Origin: Przewalskia tangutica
Lineage: Eukaryota; Streptophyta; Magnoliopsida; Solanales; Solanaceae
Reading direction: 5' to 3'
Assembly: GCA_029844215.1 (NCBI GenBank)
Contig: CM056724.1
Span: 86,695,093 to 86,759,092, forward strand
Length of the DNA: 64,000 nt
This document shows positions 34,409 through 46,375 of the stretch, piece after piece. The notes under the pieces are model-generated. The model did not search any database. It had not been told where the DNA came from and saw only the letters and a program-made list of their open reading frames with translations. The position numbers and the translations under genes were made by a program. Position 1 is the first letter of the stretch; every line of letters begins with the position of its first letter.

Positions 34409-34831
34409 CCACAAACTAAACTCAATCACAACCAAAGTACTTCAATTCCTTGCACCCTTAACCATTTCAAACAACAACCCTCATTCCATTGCCTCAATAC
34501 ATCACTAGGAACAAGAAAATTTTGAAGAACACCTTCCAAGGTAACTTTCATCATTTTTCTTGAAATTTTCAAAGCAATTAGGGGAGTTAATTCATAAGTT
34601 TGGGGATGTGCTTTATTGATGGATATTGTGGGGTGTGTTGAAGTTTGGTGTTGGAAATTTCGCGGTAAGATTGTACGTGGTGATGTGGGGTGTTGTACTT
34701 GTGATTTGAGTGAAGTTTGGGGATTGAATGGTGTTGTATTTTGCTGAGTATGATGTGTGTTGATTGGTGTGATTGAAAGTTGCTGGGTAATCTCACTAAA
34801 ACAGAGGAAACGCTGCTGAAAATTTTCCAAA

Positions 34832-36019
34832 ATGTCTGCCAGAAAAATGAGAGCTTCCACATCCGCCTTCGTTCCACAATATAACACTACTAGATTTGTT
34901 AGTCAAAAAGCAGAAGACAGATATTACAAACTTAGTACTAGACCTTTGATACCTGAGCGAGGAATGGAGTACCAAAGGGAGCCATTTGAGGATGGCGATG
35001 TCTATGAGCCTATTCGGGCAATGATAGAGGTAATTGGGTGGAAGAGATTTGTTAATCCGAAAAGAATAGTACCACAGAACACTGTAATGGTAAAAAAATT
35101 CTATGCTAACTTTCCAGAACGGGTAAATGGTAGATGTTTTGTGAGAGGACAGTATGTGCCTGTGACGGCTGAGGTGGTAAATGAGCTATTAAGAACAGCT
35201 GATGTTGAAGAAAGAGGCGATGATCGAAGTTATTTCAGAACTTGGTCTAGAGATGCCAACAACATAAATTGGAATATCGTCGCAAGCACATTATGCTACC
35301 CTGGGGTTGAGTATGATATTGCACAAAATGGATCAAGAGGACTGAGCAGATGTTAGTTCAATAAAACAGCCAAGGGTTGGTTATATTTCGGCAGTGCCCG
35401 CCTGATTCCATCGACGCACTTCACCAGAGTGCCAGCGGATAGAGTAAAGATGGTATATGGAATTATGGAAGGGAAGACGATTGATGTTGGGAAGGAGATA
35501 TTGCAGAACATTGGAGAAACCAGTAGGTTGGTCACTACAGGTGGGTTGGGACACAGATCACTTATTTGCAGTTTATGTTCTAGACATGGAGTCCCAACCC
35601 TAGATACTGATACATATGAGAAGGGCCAACCTCCTATGACATATGGGATAGTGCATGCCTTCCCAGAACCAGTCCCTCCAGCAGCAAGAAGAATGATACC
35701 AGCACCAGCAGCAGCAGCAACAGCAGAGGCTGTCATGGATGAGGATGAGCCTGAGACAGAGGCTCAGCATGAGGCAGGTAGCAGCCGCCAGCAGCCCCTG
35801 GAATTGGAACCTCCGATGCCTATGATGGAGCAGTTGCTCATAAACCAGCGGAGAATGATGTAGAGTTTTGACACTATGATACAAGGTCAACAGGACCTGA
35901 GGCAAGGACACCAAGAAATAAGGCAGGAGCAACAACAGTTGAACCAGAGATTTGATGAGATGAGTTCGTTGTTCAACTAGTGGTCCATGCATTATCCGCC
36001 GCCACCACCACCATTTTAA
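34832..36019 (+). pseudogene. ORF in env position of Athila-like element B
   Basis: One frame of about 395 codons runs from the ATG at 34832 to the TAA at 36017, broken only by three TAG stops (35354, 35861, 35978). The first part (MSARKMRASTSAFVPQYNT, VKKFYANF, RGQYVPVTAEVVNELL) resembles the plant transposon-type domain often annotated downstream of integrase in Athila elements. The middle has an Ala/Pro/Glu-rich linker. The C-terminus is Gln-rich with possible coiled-coil heptads (QQDLRQGHQEIRQEQQQLNQ), ending in a Pro run. I see no signal peptide or membrane segment, so an envelope function has no support here; the position alone is env-like. The product's role is unknown. Confidence 0.75.
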
Positions 36020-37175
36020 ACCAAGTCTGTAAGTTGTCCCGTTTTTCTTTTATTCTTAAGTCTTGCACACATTAGGGACAATGTGTGATTTAAGTTTGGG
36101 GGGAGTTCTTAGTATTTTTGATGTGTTTTTGAGTCTTTTTGTGTTATTTTCTATGTTTATTTGAGTCTAAATTTGTTGTAGTTACTTGAAACGCCTAGTG
36201 AAGTAAAGCTGAATAATGTAATGGAATTAGAAGCAACCATCTGAACACTTAGGTTAGATATGCCAAAAATTCATGAAATCAAACTATTTGGGATATTTTA
36301 CTTGATTTATGCATTGTTAGTGATTAAACCTATGTGTCTGCTTGCTTGCTATTTGAGGCGAAATAGTTAGGATATGCATGTTAGGGAGATGACTTAGGCA
36401 TTTCTTTGTTAGTCCTTTCTTACCATTTTTTTTACCTTTCCCTGACATTAAAATTGTATCCCTAGTCAGCCCCTTTGAGCCTAAAAATAAGATCTTTCTT
36501 TGACACCCTATAATTCCATACTTGTGTCATAAGTGAAGAAATTGATGTGTTTGGAAAATAAAGTGTTGGAAAAGAGACAAAAGAGAGTAAACAATTTTGA
36601 TGCACCCCAATGAAAAGTAATCATAAATAGGCAAAAACCTAAGTTTGGGGGTGCCTACTATTCATCATATACCTCATTTTCTCAAAACAAAAGAGGGGAA
36701 AGATAAGTATGAGGTTAAAAAGAAAATCAAAAGAAAAGGGAAGAATCGAAAGCAAAAGAGCTTATAATACGTAAGATTGAGCCTAAAAGCCTATTTTTAC
36801 CTACCCTTGCCTAAGCCTACATTACAACCCTAAAAAGTCATGAAGATCTTTAATATGTGTATCCATGATTAGTGGAGAATAGCAAATGAACAAGCCATAG
36901 GATTTTGAAATTAACATGCATAGTTAGGTATTCTTTTCCATTGAGCATGATTAAATTGAATTTGTGAAATATCTGACTTGATGTGTTTAGAATGCTAAAA
37001 ATCCATGATATATGTTCTTGCATATTATTCTACTAACCTTCATGCTTTTCTAAGTAACAATGATGCAGCAAATTGATCAATGTCTTTGAGTCATTTTATT
37101 TTATTTTCTTTCGTGTCTTTGTTTCTATTTTTGATCTTTACTCGAGGGCGAGCAAATGTTAAGTTTGGGAGTGTT
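36020..37175 (+). other. 3' non-coding region and PPT of B
   Basis: AT-rich with no coding signal. The phrase AAGTTTGGGGG or a near copy occurs at about 36090, 36642 and 37161, the last directly before the 3' LTR. The last is the likely polypurine tract and the others are internal copies of it. Confidence 0.65.
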
Positions 37176-38108
37176 TGATCGGTGTATTTTATATACACCT
37201 TTTGAGTCCTTTTTAGTTAGTCTTTTGCCCATTTTTGTACAAATATGTGTCGTGTTAGGATAGATTTTCTTTCTTTTGAGTCACAATGGTTTAAAGTGAC
37301 ACATTGGTGAGAATGAGCGAAAAGAGGGCAGAAACAGAGGTTTCGCCAAAAGTGAAAAGTTGGCAACCGGCGAGAAATGTATGGCGGCGCTGCACCATCA
37401 GCGAAGATCGGAGCCACGGCGCCTAAGAAGCAGACCAGCCACAGAAGTTTCGGCTCCGCGGCGCCGGTTGCAGGGCCGTGGCGCCGACGCGGGAAATTTG
37501 ACAAATCCGAATAGGGGAGATTTATTCAATAATTATTTTGATTTCTTGGTAATTAATTGATCACTAAATATCATCACTTATATGATTTCTAATCGAAATT
37601 CAAAATGGGAGATTGTGAATATGCTATAGTTGAATAAACATAGGTTTAAATCGTGGACGAAAGTACCCCGATACTTGTTTAGCTTAATAGGTTATTGCTC
37701 TTAATCCTCCTTTGTAGTCAATCTTATCATCAAAAGATAGAAGGGTTCTACATTGGGGTTGAGTGTTTATATTACCTTAACAGGAGTATAAAACGACTTA
37801 GTTAACCTGTTATCTCAACATAGAAGAAGAACCTTAATTATTTGCATTAACGAGTAAAGTGAGCGGATAGTCGAGGAGATTTGGAAGCCCTATTTCCACC
37901 ATATCTGAAGTAAAGTAAAATAATTTAGTTAGCATCTATAATCATAGCTATAAACAAATCATCAAATTATCGGTCACCAAATAGATACTACAGAATAGAG
38001 GTTGGTAATTGGACACTAATCCCTGAGGACGATAACTCGGTCTTCTAGACTATATTACTTGTCACGATACGTGCACTTGCGTTTAGCGTGTGTATAAATC
38101 GCGCATCA
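37176..38108 (+). repeat. 3' LTR of element B (internal deletion)
   Basis: Starts TGATCGGTGTATTTTATATA and ends CGCGCATCA. It matches the 5' LTR except that about 300 bases are missing between GAATAGG (37515) and AGATTTATTC. The GGCGCC palindrome tract is present at 37380-37490. Confidence 0.88.
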
Positions 38109-38113
38109 ATATA
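38109..38113. repeat. Target-site duplication, right copy (element B)
   Basis: ATATA against ATAGA on the left. Confidence 0.65.
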
Positions 38114-38560
38114 CATAGAAAGTTGTGCAACTGGAGGTGTAGCAAGACCAGGTATAGACATACCAAGAAATTGAGGAGCCGTAGCAGGTGCTGGACGAAC
38201 CCCATATGTCCGAAATACGAGCATATGAGCAAGGTCATGAGTTGGTCCTTCGACCCTAGTTTGAGATCCGTCAGAAGTACCCGGATGGACACCCTGAGCT
38301 ATAGACTCCAATAAGCTCATTATCTAACTCAAGGTATCCCAAAGTACTAGTGTAGTAATGAAACTTGAGGGCATCTGATCCTATCCGCCCATCAGCCTGA
38401 CCCTGCTCATCATCCTACGGAATAGCCTCAAGCCAACTCTGATAGGTCACGAGCCCGAGAAAATATAGGTGCTCGGCCTCGGGCAACAACTTGAAGTCTG
38501 CCTTTGGCATCTCACCCTCTGCCCCGTGCAGCACCTTTGACAATGGGTGCAGGTACATGT
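38109..38560 (-). pseudogene. Element F: gag N-terminus
   Basis: Minus strand. Near 38480-38560 the Arg/Gly-rich pieces ARGRG and VARGRAP are typical of the chromovirus gag N-terminus. The open stretch from 38320 down has ATPPVAQLSMYI, which runs up to the B insertion and continues at 21758. At least one frameshift lies between these parts. It lies downstream, on the minus strand, of F's primer site, consistent with the 5' end of F. Confidence 0.72.
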
Positions 38561-38785
38561 GCATGATCCTAATCTCCGCATGCGACTGATCTATTCTTCA
38601 CCATATGTGAGAAAGAATGAAACAAAGATATTTTAGAGTTCAATCATAATCGAATCGCATGAAATAATAAGAGAATGAAGTTTCTTAAATGTCTTATAAC
38701 CTCTCGAGGATAATTACAGAGCTCTTCGTAATGATCCGCAAGACACTACTAGACATCGTTTGTACTTATGAAACCATTAATCTAG

Positions 38786-38798
38786 GACTCTAATACCA
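38786..38798 (-). other. Primer-binding site of F
   Basis: GACTCTAATACCA on the plus strand, TGGTATTAGAGTC on the element strand: an initiator-Met type site with two transitions. About 225 bases of leader without coding signal separate it from gag; the group dimerisation stem-loop is not seen there. Confidence 0.75.
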
Positions 38799-38801
38799 AT
38801 T

Positions 38802-40278
38802 TGTTATGACCCCAAATCCCATTATGCCATGAGGGAACCTACCCTAACCCATAGGCAAACCCAACATACATCATACATCAATGCACAATTAAGAACAAAA
38901 AATAAAGAGGTAAAGAAGAAGTAAGTCAACAAGTCTAATAATAAATACAGAATTTGAATAAAAACTCTCAATGATCCGGTAGTCATGAGTACAAGCTCTA
39001 AGTATGAATACAAGTATGAAAATAGCAATACATCAATTGTCTAGGAATAACAAGAACATAACATAAAGATAGAAGGCGTACCAATGCCGGGGAAGAAGTT
39101 GGTTCACCCTGGACTCCAATAATCAAACTCTCCAAGACTGTAGATCAAGATTCCGTTGTGTCGTCTCCCGGCTCGGTACCTGTACATAGAGTGCATCAAG
39201 TGAGCAGTGAGTATGAAAAACACGTGTACTCAGCAACATCATCGACCAACCCTAGTTATAACGGTGGAGAAGGGTGGTACTTTCTGATACATCTCTACTA
39301 GTTAGTTACTAAAGCATAAAATAAGGCAATTAACCAACCTAACAGTAAGTCTACAGTTCAATAGCGCACAAGTACTCTCAAGTCCTCAAGTTGTACACAG
39401 TCCAGCCTAAACCCCATTCAGGGCATCTAGACCCATCAAGTCACTTTACTCAAGTCTCATATTAAGGTTAAACATAAGCTACCAGTATTCCTCCTATCAG
39501 TATAATGATTATAAGTATATCAGAATCAAATTCGAGCACATATAACATCAATCACATATTATGATATAAATGAATGCAATACAGAATGGTATGTATGAAT
39601 GAAAGTGGTCATATGTACGCGATATACACACAGTGATGCAGTAGCTATCACATGACCAATGGGGGACTCATGAGGTCCATATACTCATCCAGTCCAATTG
39701 GATACTAGCTCAAGGGAATGTCATAACCAGTCATCACTCTTGAAATTATGTATTGTACCCCTTAATCTAACTTCCCAAGCCCTTCTCAATAGTATATCAG
39801 TAAGCCATGCAGTCAACATAATCAGTTTAATCAGTATTTGTCAATATCTATTCAAGTGTTCAGATAATATGTGGAGTGATGAATGCATGACAAGACAAAT
39901 CAGAATATCATATCAAATGGCTACAAACCTAATTAAACAGCAATCATACCGACTTAAGCGGATTTATGGACCGCTCTCATGGCCCGAAGGCTAAACACAT
40001 AAACTCCTTCACATGCATTGATCTAATCATTAATTACACGATTAAGGTTTATCAGTACCCGTATTAGTGCTCGTCACCTCACTAATATGGGACCCCCAAG
40101 TTTCCAGTGCTCTCATTAATTAAATACATAGCATACCACCAACACATAACGCTACACTAGAGTCTAGAAAGTCTCAACTTGCCTGAATAGAGCCGAAGAA
40201 CTCACGTAGTCGGTTTCCCCTTTCATTGAGCCTCTTTCTGAGCCCACTCTGATCAATCATATCAAGTACATGTGATAC
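38802..40278 (-). repeat. 5' LTR of element F (cut by G)
   Basis: On the plus strand it begins TGTTATGACCCC next to the primer site and runs 1.48 kb to the G insertion. The outer end is not seen. No coding signal. It is rich in CA/TG dinucleotides and unlike the A-I group LTRs. Confidence 0.7.
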
Positions 40279-40493
40279 TGTTACACCCTGTAGTTCCATG
40301 GTATGGATTTGAGGACGTATGTACGAGAATACGACATAAAGATTGGAAAGGAAGAAAGATTTTATTTTCCGACGAAATATTTTCTGGATTTTGTGAAGGA
40401 AAAAGGTTCGTTAATGGGAATTGGATTCCCAGATTTGGTATTCAGACTTCTGGGAATATAATAGAATTATGGAATTTTATTTCCAGATTTGGT

Positions 40494-40537
40494 CACGTGG
40501 GGCCCACGGGAGAAATTTACGGTTTTGTGGGGCCCAC
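40494..40537 (+). promoter_or_regulatory. G-box and TCP-type palindromes, G 5' LTR
   Basis: CACGTG at 40494-40499 overlapping GTGGGGCCCAC at 40497-40507, and a second GTGGGGCCCAC at 40527-40537, about 240 bases before the TATA box. Confidence 0.62.
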
Positions 40538-40777
40538 TTTGTTTTCGAGATTATGGATATTTTCGAGAGATGAAATATTTTGGACGAGTAGGGGGTGACA
40601 TGTGTCACCCCCATGTGGCCATGTTGTCCGTTTTCTCATGGACAAGTGGCCTCGCCGAATCTTAGCCAAGTGTGCCCACATCCCAAGATTGGTGTAGACA
40701 TATGGATGGTGGGACCCACACACACTTGTCCCCCAATCTCACCACATACTTGCCTTGATCCTAGCCCTTGATTTCTC

Positions 40778-40785
40778 TATAAATA
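40778..40785 (+). promoter_or_regulatory. TATA box in G 5' LTR
   Basis: TATAAATACCCCCC. Transcription would start some 30 bases downstream, near 40815. Confidence 0.75.
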
Positions 40786-41839
40786 CCCCCCTTGAATGCA
40801 AGACTTATTCATCCCACACTTGAAATAATTTCCAAGGCAATTCTCCCTCCCCCTCCTTGTTGTGCTCTCGGCAATAGCCTCCCCCTTGACCAAAAAGTTG
40901 TCCAAAAATCCTTAAACTTTTTAGTGTTCTTCCTTAAGGTGTTAGGAAGATTGTGAACCAAGTGTTAGAAAAGATTTCACACCCCTAGCCTTTGAAACTC
41001 ACCTTGGCCGAAACGTGCCCATTTTAAGCCTAAGGTGTTCTTCACTTTTTGGAGTTGGATCTTGAAGAGGAGTTGGTTAGGATCTTCTAAGGTTTGCTTG
41101 GAGTGAGTTGGAACGTAAGGAATTGGAGCTAAACGTTGCTAAGGATAGACTTATAATCTTGGATAATTTTTGGGCTTATCGAGGTAATGATCTTGTCCTT
41201 CTATTGTAATTGGATATTACATTTTGTAGTAGTTTATAGTTGAGTATATAGTATGTGGAAAGAAGATTGAAAAGAATTGGACTGTTTAGTATATTGTGGG
41301 GCAAAATTTTACACCTCCAGTTAAACGTGTAATCCCATTTGACTGTTGTATTGTTACGCCTTAAATGTGGCATGTTGGCTATTGATACCAGACCTTGTAA
41401 AAGGTGGAGGTAGGTAGATACATGTTGGCTATTGATACCAGACCTTGTAAATGGTAACTTGACTTTAAAAGGAGAAGTGATTTGGTTTAAAAAAGAAGGT
41501 ATGGAAATTGTTTTGGTTTACTTAAAATAATAGTTACTCTATTTTGGATACTACGAGTGTTAGTATCATGTGACTTTTGTGAAAGAAATGGATCTTTTTA
41601 AAGAGTTAAAGTATGTAGTACTTTGGGGTTAAAACCCGGATTTTTGGCATAAAATGAAAGTACCTTGAGTGTGAGTAACTTGCCTATGTTTGCTTGTGAT
41701 AGCCTTGTTGTGCAAATGTTGTATCCTTATGTTACCGCGTCTCTCGATGGATGGTCCACGGGTATGCGGCCATGATGAGGGTTCGTTTCCCTGTTGATAG
41801 TATTATTCCATGGACTAGCTCTCTATGAGGTTTACTGAT

Positions 41840-42300
41840 GCGGCTGGTATCTGGTAGTTGGTTTTCGTACTTTCCCCCGTCATTGGCGTGATGCAGGAGG
41901 TATCTGGTAGTTAGCCTTCGTACTTGCCCCGGTCAGTTTTGTGGCGAAGTCTCGTGATGCAGGTGGTATCTGGTAGTTAGCATTCGTACTTTCCCCCGTC
42001 AGCGACGTGACGCAGGTGATATCTGGTAGTCGGCCTTCGTAATTTCCCTGTGTCAGCTTCGTGAGTTAGTTTTATAGCAGTGTTGTGGCGAAGTCTCGTG
42101 ATGCTGGTGGTATCTGGTAGTTAGCCTTCAGATTGCTCGCCCCGACGTGACGCAGAGGTATCCGTAGTCGGTTCGACTTACCCCGTGTCAGCTTCGTGAT
42201 ACAGTTATATAGTATTGTTGGTACGGTAGGTATCTGGTAGTTGGCTTTCGTACTTGCCCCGGTCAGTTGATGATGCAGGCTGGTTCTGGTAGCTATGCCT
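41840..42300 (+). repeat. Minisatellite in G 5' LTR
   Basis: About seven copies of GGTATCTGGTAGTTAGCCTT, then CGTACTTGCCCC, then GTCAG, with variable spacers (GTGACGCAG, TGGCGAAGTCTCGTGATG). Confidence 0.85.
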
Positions 42301-43379
42301 TCGTACTTGCCCCGTACGGTTCTTATGACACAGGTGGGACACGTGTTCATGTGTACTCTTGGTGTTGTTATATCATAGATCGCCAGTGAGGAAGGAATTC
42401 CACGGGCATGATTGATATTGTGGGCGTAAGACCCATGGTTATATTTGAGTGATGACTTTGAGGGCGTGAGTCCCTGACTTGACATGACTGCTTATATGTT
42501 GTGTACTGTAGTATGGTTATCATACATGTCTCCTGCTTTATATAGACTGTTATGATTTCTTTACAGTATTTTCAGTTTCACATACTTGGTACCTGTTATC
42601 GACCTCCTTCGGGAAGTGCGTCATGCCGCAGTGAGGTACACGATTGTTGATCCTCGCTCTTAGGATCACTGCCACAGATTGGGAAGCTCCGCTTTCTCGA
42701 GGCTTATCTTTTGCAAGATTCCACGAGTTTGTAGGTTCTTGTACATTCGTGGTATGGCGGCCTCGTGTCATGACCCGACTGCCCGCGATCGTGCCTTACC
42801 GGGTACCTAGTGATACTACATCGAGAGAAAATCAGCGGAAATAAAAACTTAAACAGAAACAAGATACAACATAAGAAAACAAAGCAACTAAAACGGTCAC
42901 CTTCATGTATATACATACAACCGACGATAATCCTTTACAAAACCTGCCCACAACAGTACTACAGACCTCTAAGATTTTTACAACAACTATGACGGGACAG
43001 GGCCCCGCCATATACCCCGGAATGTACAAAAACTTACAAACTCGGGGAAACATACCAAAAGATAAGCCTCCGGAGAAACGGAGCTTCCCAATACGCTGAA
43101 CTGTGATCCTAAGAACGAGGATCAACAACCGATGTACCTCTACCTGCGGCATGAACGCAGCCCCCCGAAGGAGGTCAGTACAACAGGTACCAAGTATGTG
43201 AAACTGAAAATACTGTAAACGAAATCATAACAGTCTAAATAAAACAGGAGACATGTATGATAACCAAACTACAGTTCACAACATAAAAGCAGTCATGTCA
43301 AAGCAGGGACTCACGCCCTCAAAGTCATCACTCAAATATAACCAAGGGTCTCACGCCCACAATATCAATCATGCCCGCA

Positions 43380-44040
43380 TCATGGCCACATGCCCCCGGA
43401 ATTCTCCATCGGTGTAGACATGTCCAGGATGCAATAACAGTATACCGGGTAATCAACCCTGCCGCATGGCCACATGCCCCCGGAATTCTTCATCGGTGCA
43501 GACATGTCCATGTAACAACAATAACAATATATCGGGTAATCAACCCTGACGCATGGCCACATGCCGGAATTCTTCATCTGCAGACATGTCCATGTAACAA
43601 CAATAACAATATACCGGGTGATTAACCCGCCGCATGGCCGCATGCCCCCGGAATTCTTCATCGGTGCAGACATGTCCATGTAACAACAATAACAATATAC
43701 CGGGTGATTAACCCGCCGCATGGCCACATGCCCCCGAAATTCTTCATCGGTGCAGACATGTCCATGTAACAACAATAACAATATACCGGGTGATTAACCC
43801 GCCGCATGGCCGCATGCCCCCGGAATTCTTCATCGGTGCAGACATGTCCATGTAACAACAATAACAATATACCGGGTGATTAACCCGCAGACGGCCGCAT
43901 GCCGGAATTCTTCATCTGCGTACATGTCCATGTAACAACAATAACAATATACCGGTTGATTAACCCGCCGCATGGCCGCATGCCCCCGGAATTCTTCATC
44001 GGTGCAGACATGTCCATGTAACAACAATAACAATATACCG
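43380..44040 (-). repeat. About 85-bp minisatellite in H 3' LTR, about 8 units
   Basis: Units contain GCATGGCCACATGCCCCCGG, AATTCTTCATCGGTGCAGAC, ATGTCCATGTAACAACAATA and ACAATATACCGGGTGATTAA. Its length is close to a multiple of three, which yields long repetitive but meaningless ORFs on both strands. Confidence 0.92.
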
Positions 44041-45702
44041 GCCCTCCATCGAGAGACGCGGTAGCATAGGAATACAACTTTTACACAACAAGGCTATCAC
44101 AAGCAAGCACAAGCAAATTACCATACTTCAATTCTCTTAGAAATATCCATTCTTTCACAAGAAGTCACCTGATACCAACACTCGTAGTATCCAAAACAGA
44201 GTAACTATTATTATAAGTAAACCAAAATAATTTCCCTTTTTAAAGACAAGTAACAACATTCTTTTTCCAAAAGTTCAAGTTTGTCTAATTTCAAATACTC
44301 AAGTCTCTTATTTTCGAAAGGTTTCGTAGTTCATAGTCTTAATCACTTAATAACATAATTCTCTTTTAAAACAATTTGAGTAACATATGCCTTATATGTG
44401 AGTAGGTTATTCTTGTTTATATCAATCTTAGTAAAGCAGTCATGATCTAGAAAATGTAATACCATTTTGTCTTATCTTAGCTTCTATGCAGATGGAGGCT
44501 TCTACTGGTTTTAATAATAATTACTTAGTCAATACATTTTCCTTTATTAACGCTGCAGTGGTTTGTTCGATACTTGTTCTCATTTCCGAAATCAATATGA
44601 CATTATTCCTTTTAAAACCCAATTGCCCATTTCTCATTAAAGCGGTTTCACAACTTTTTAACACAACCTAAGTCATTATTATTTCACATCAAGTCTTTTA
44701 TCTTTTAAAAACCACAAACCATTTCTTTGCCCACATAAAGTTGTTATAACAAACTTCCCATAAAGCCGTTATAACACTTTATGTTTTAAATCAACCAAAT
44801 TCATTTAACAAATGTACGTCTACCGTACTACATAGTTCACAACATATCATGCTAGAAAAGATAGGAAGAGGTTCACATACCTCGCGACGATTATCGACAA
44901 TTAGCAAAATGCTCCAAGTACTACAACCTTGCTAGCCTTTTCCACCCTTCAAGCAGAATACGCTACTCGTAGTACTTCCACCTATAATGGCCATAAAACG
45001 CCTATTAACTTCTAGTTCTCTTGGTAGAATATTTCTACGGAAAATTCGCGACACCTCCCCGTAATCACATAAATCTCCTCCCCTATCAAGGCCCGCTACC
45101 AGGCCAACAACTCCCAGGGGATTACACGTCTAACCGGACGTGTTAAAATCTACTTCACAGGAATACTACAAGTCTACTGTAAATACAGTCCTATATAATT
45201 ACAGTTCAATTTTCTTCTTTAATATTCATTCTACATATAGTATACTCAACTATACATTACTACAACATGTAATATCCAATTACAATAGGGGGATAAAGAT
45301 CATTACCTCGATAAGCCCAAAATTGTCCAAGATTATATGTCGATCCTGAGCAATGTTTTAGCTCCAAATCCTTACGCTCCAACCCGCTCCAAGCAACCCT
45401 TAGAAGTTTCTAAACAACTTCTCTTAACACTTCAACTCTAAAAAGTGAAGAACACTTAGGCTCTAAGTGTGGCAATCTCGGCCAAGGGGGTACTTTAGGG
45501 GCTAGGGTGTGAAATATTTTCTAACTTTTGGTTAATAATCTTCCTAATACACTAAGGAAGAACACTTAAGAGTCTAAGAATTTTTGTACAAAGTTTGGTT
45601 AAGGGAGAGGGGTGTTGGACGAGAACAACAAGGAGGAGGGGGAGTATTTCAAGTCTTGAAACTCTCAAGTGTGGGATGAAGAAGTCTTGCTATCAAGGGG
45701 GG

Positions 45703-45710
45703 TATTTATA
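45703..45710 (-). promoter_or_regulatory. TATA box in H 3' LTR
   Basis: TATAAATACCCCCC on the minus strand. Confidence 0.72.
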
Positions 45711-46360
45711 GGACACTCAAGGGCCAAGATTAAAACATGTGTAAGGTGTAGATTTGGTTGCTTGTGCAAGTGAAGTCTTCCACCAAGTGTCCACCACAAC
45801 TTTGGGACATATGTCCACCACAACATTGGGACATATGTCCCCCACAACAATGAGTCATGTGGCTAGCCACTTGCTCCTTCAAAAACCGTCCAAGCCTCCC
45901 CCACATGCCCACAAAAAACGTTTTTACCTACTCCCACTAACCCAAAAATTATCTTCCAAGACTTTGACTAATTGACTTGTCCACTAGCCCACAATTTCGC
46001 CCAAACATGCCACCTAAGGGTGACACATGTCGCCCTCCTATTGGTCCAAAATATTTCATCTCTCGGAAAAATCCGTAATTCCAAAAAAAAAAAACCGAAA
46101 ACAAAGTGGGCCCCACAAACAGTAAATTCCTCCCGTGGGCCCTACGTGACCAATTCCAGAAATATAATTCCATAATTCTCAATTATTCCAAAAAGTCCGA
46201 ACATCAAATCTGGGAATCCAATTCCCATTAACGAACCTTTCCTCACAAAACCCGAAAACTTTTCCGTCGAAAAATCACACCTTTCTTTCTTTCCAATATT
46301 ACTGTCGTATTCTCGTACGTATGTCCTCACATACATACCCTGGAGATACGGGGTGTAACA

Positions 46361-46375
46361 TTCTTCCCCCCTTAG
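46361..46375 (-). other. Polypurine tract of H
   Basis: TTCTTCCCCCCTTAG on the plus strand, the complement of the AAGGGGGGAAGAA tract shared by D and G. Confidence 0.9.

Larger units (their letters stand above)
21759..38108 (+). mobile_element. Element B: Athila-like retrotransposon lacking RT, RNase H and integrase
   Basis: 5' LTR 21759-22991, Asp-type primer site, gag, protease, a post-protease spacer, an env-position ORF, a 3' non-coding region and a 3' LTR at 37176-38108. Element D (26107-34403) sits in the spacer. Without D the interior is about 5.9 kb, much shorter than complete Athila elements. The protease frame runs directly into the kind of sequence that normally follows integrase (GGAGGCAACCCAAG near 25660), so the pol enzymes were removed as a block. 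It must have relied on another element for reverse transcription and integration, unless the loss came after insertion. Confidence 0.88.
40279..42765 (+). repeat. 5' LTR of G, first part
   Basis: TGTTACACCCTGTAG start, promoter region, minisatellite and conserved GC-rich block near 42600. It is interrupted at GGTATGGCGGCCTCG by H. Confidence 0.88.
42766..46360 (-). repeat. 3' LTR of element H
   Basis: Reverse-oriented LTR next to the PPT. It holds an 86-bp class minisatellite, a TATA box and a GTGGGCCCCAC site at 46106-46116. Confidence 0.9.

Noticed and set aside
34832..36019. Calling the B ORF a true envelope protein
   Set aside because: No signal peptide, no membrane segment and no cleavage site visible; only its position is env-like.
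43380..44077. Long minus-strand ORFs with a repeated peptide around YCYCCYMDMSAP, looking like a repeat protein
   Set aside because: They are the 85-bp LTR minisatellite of H translated in its several frames; unit length near a multiple of three keeps frames open.
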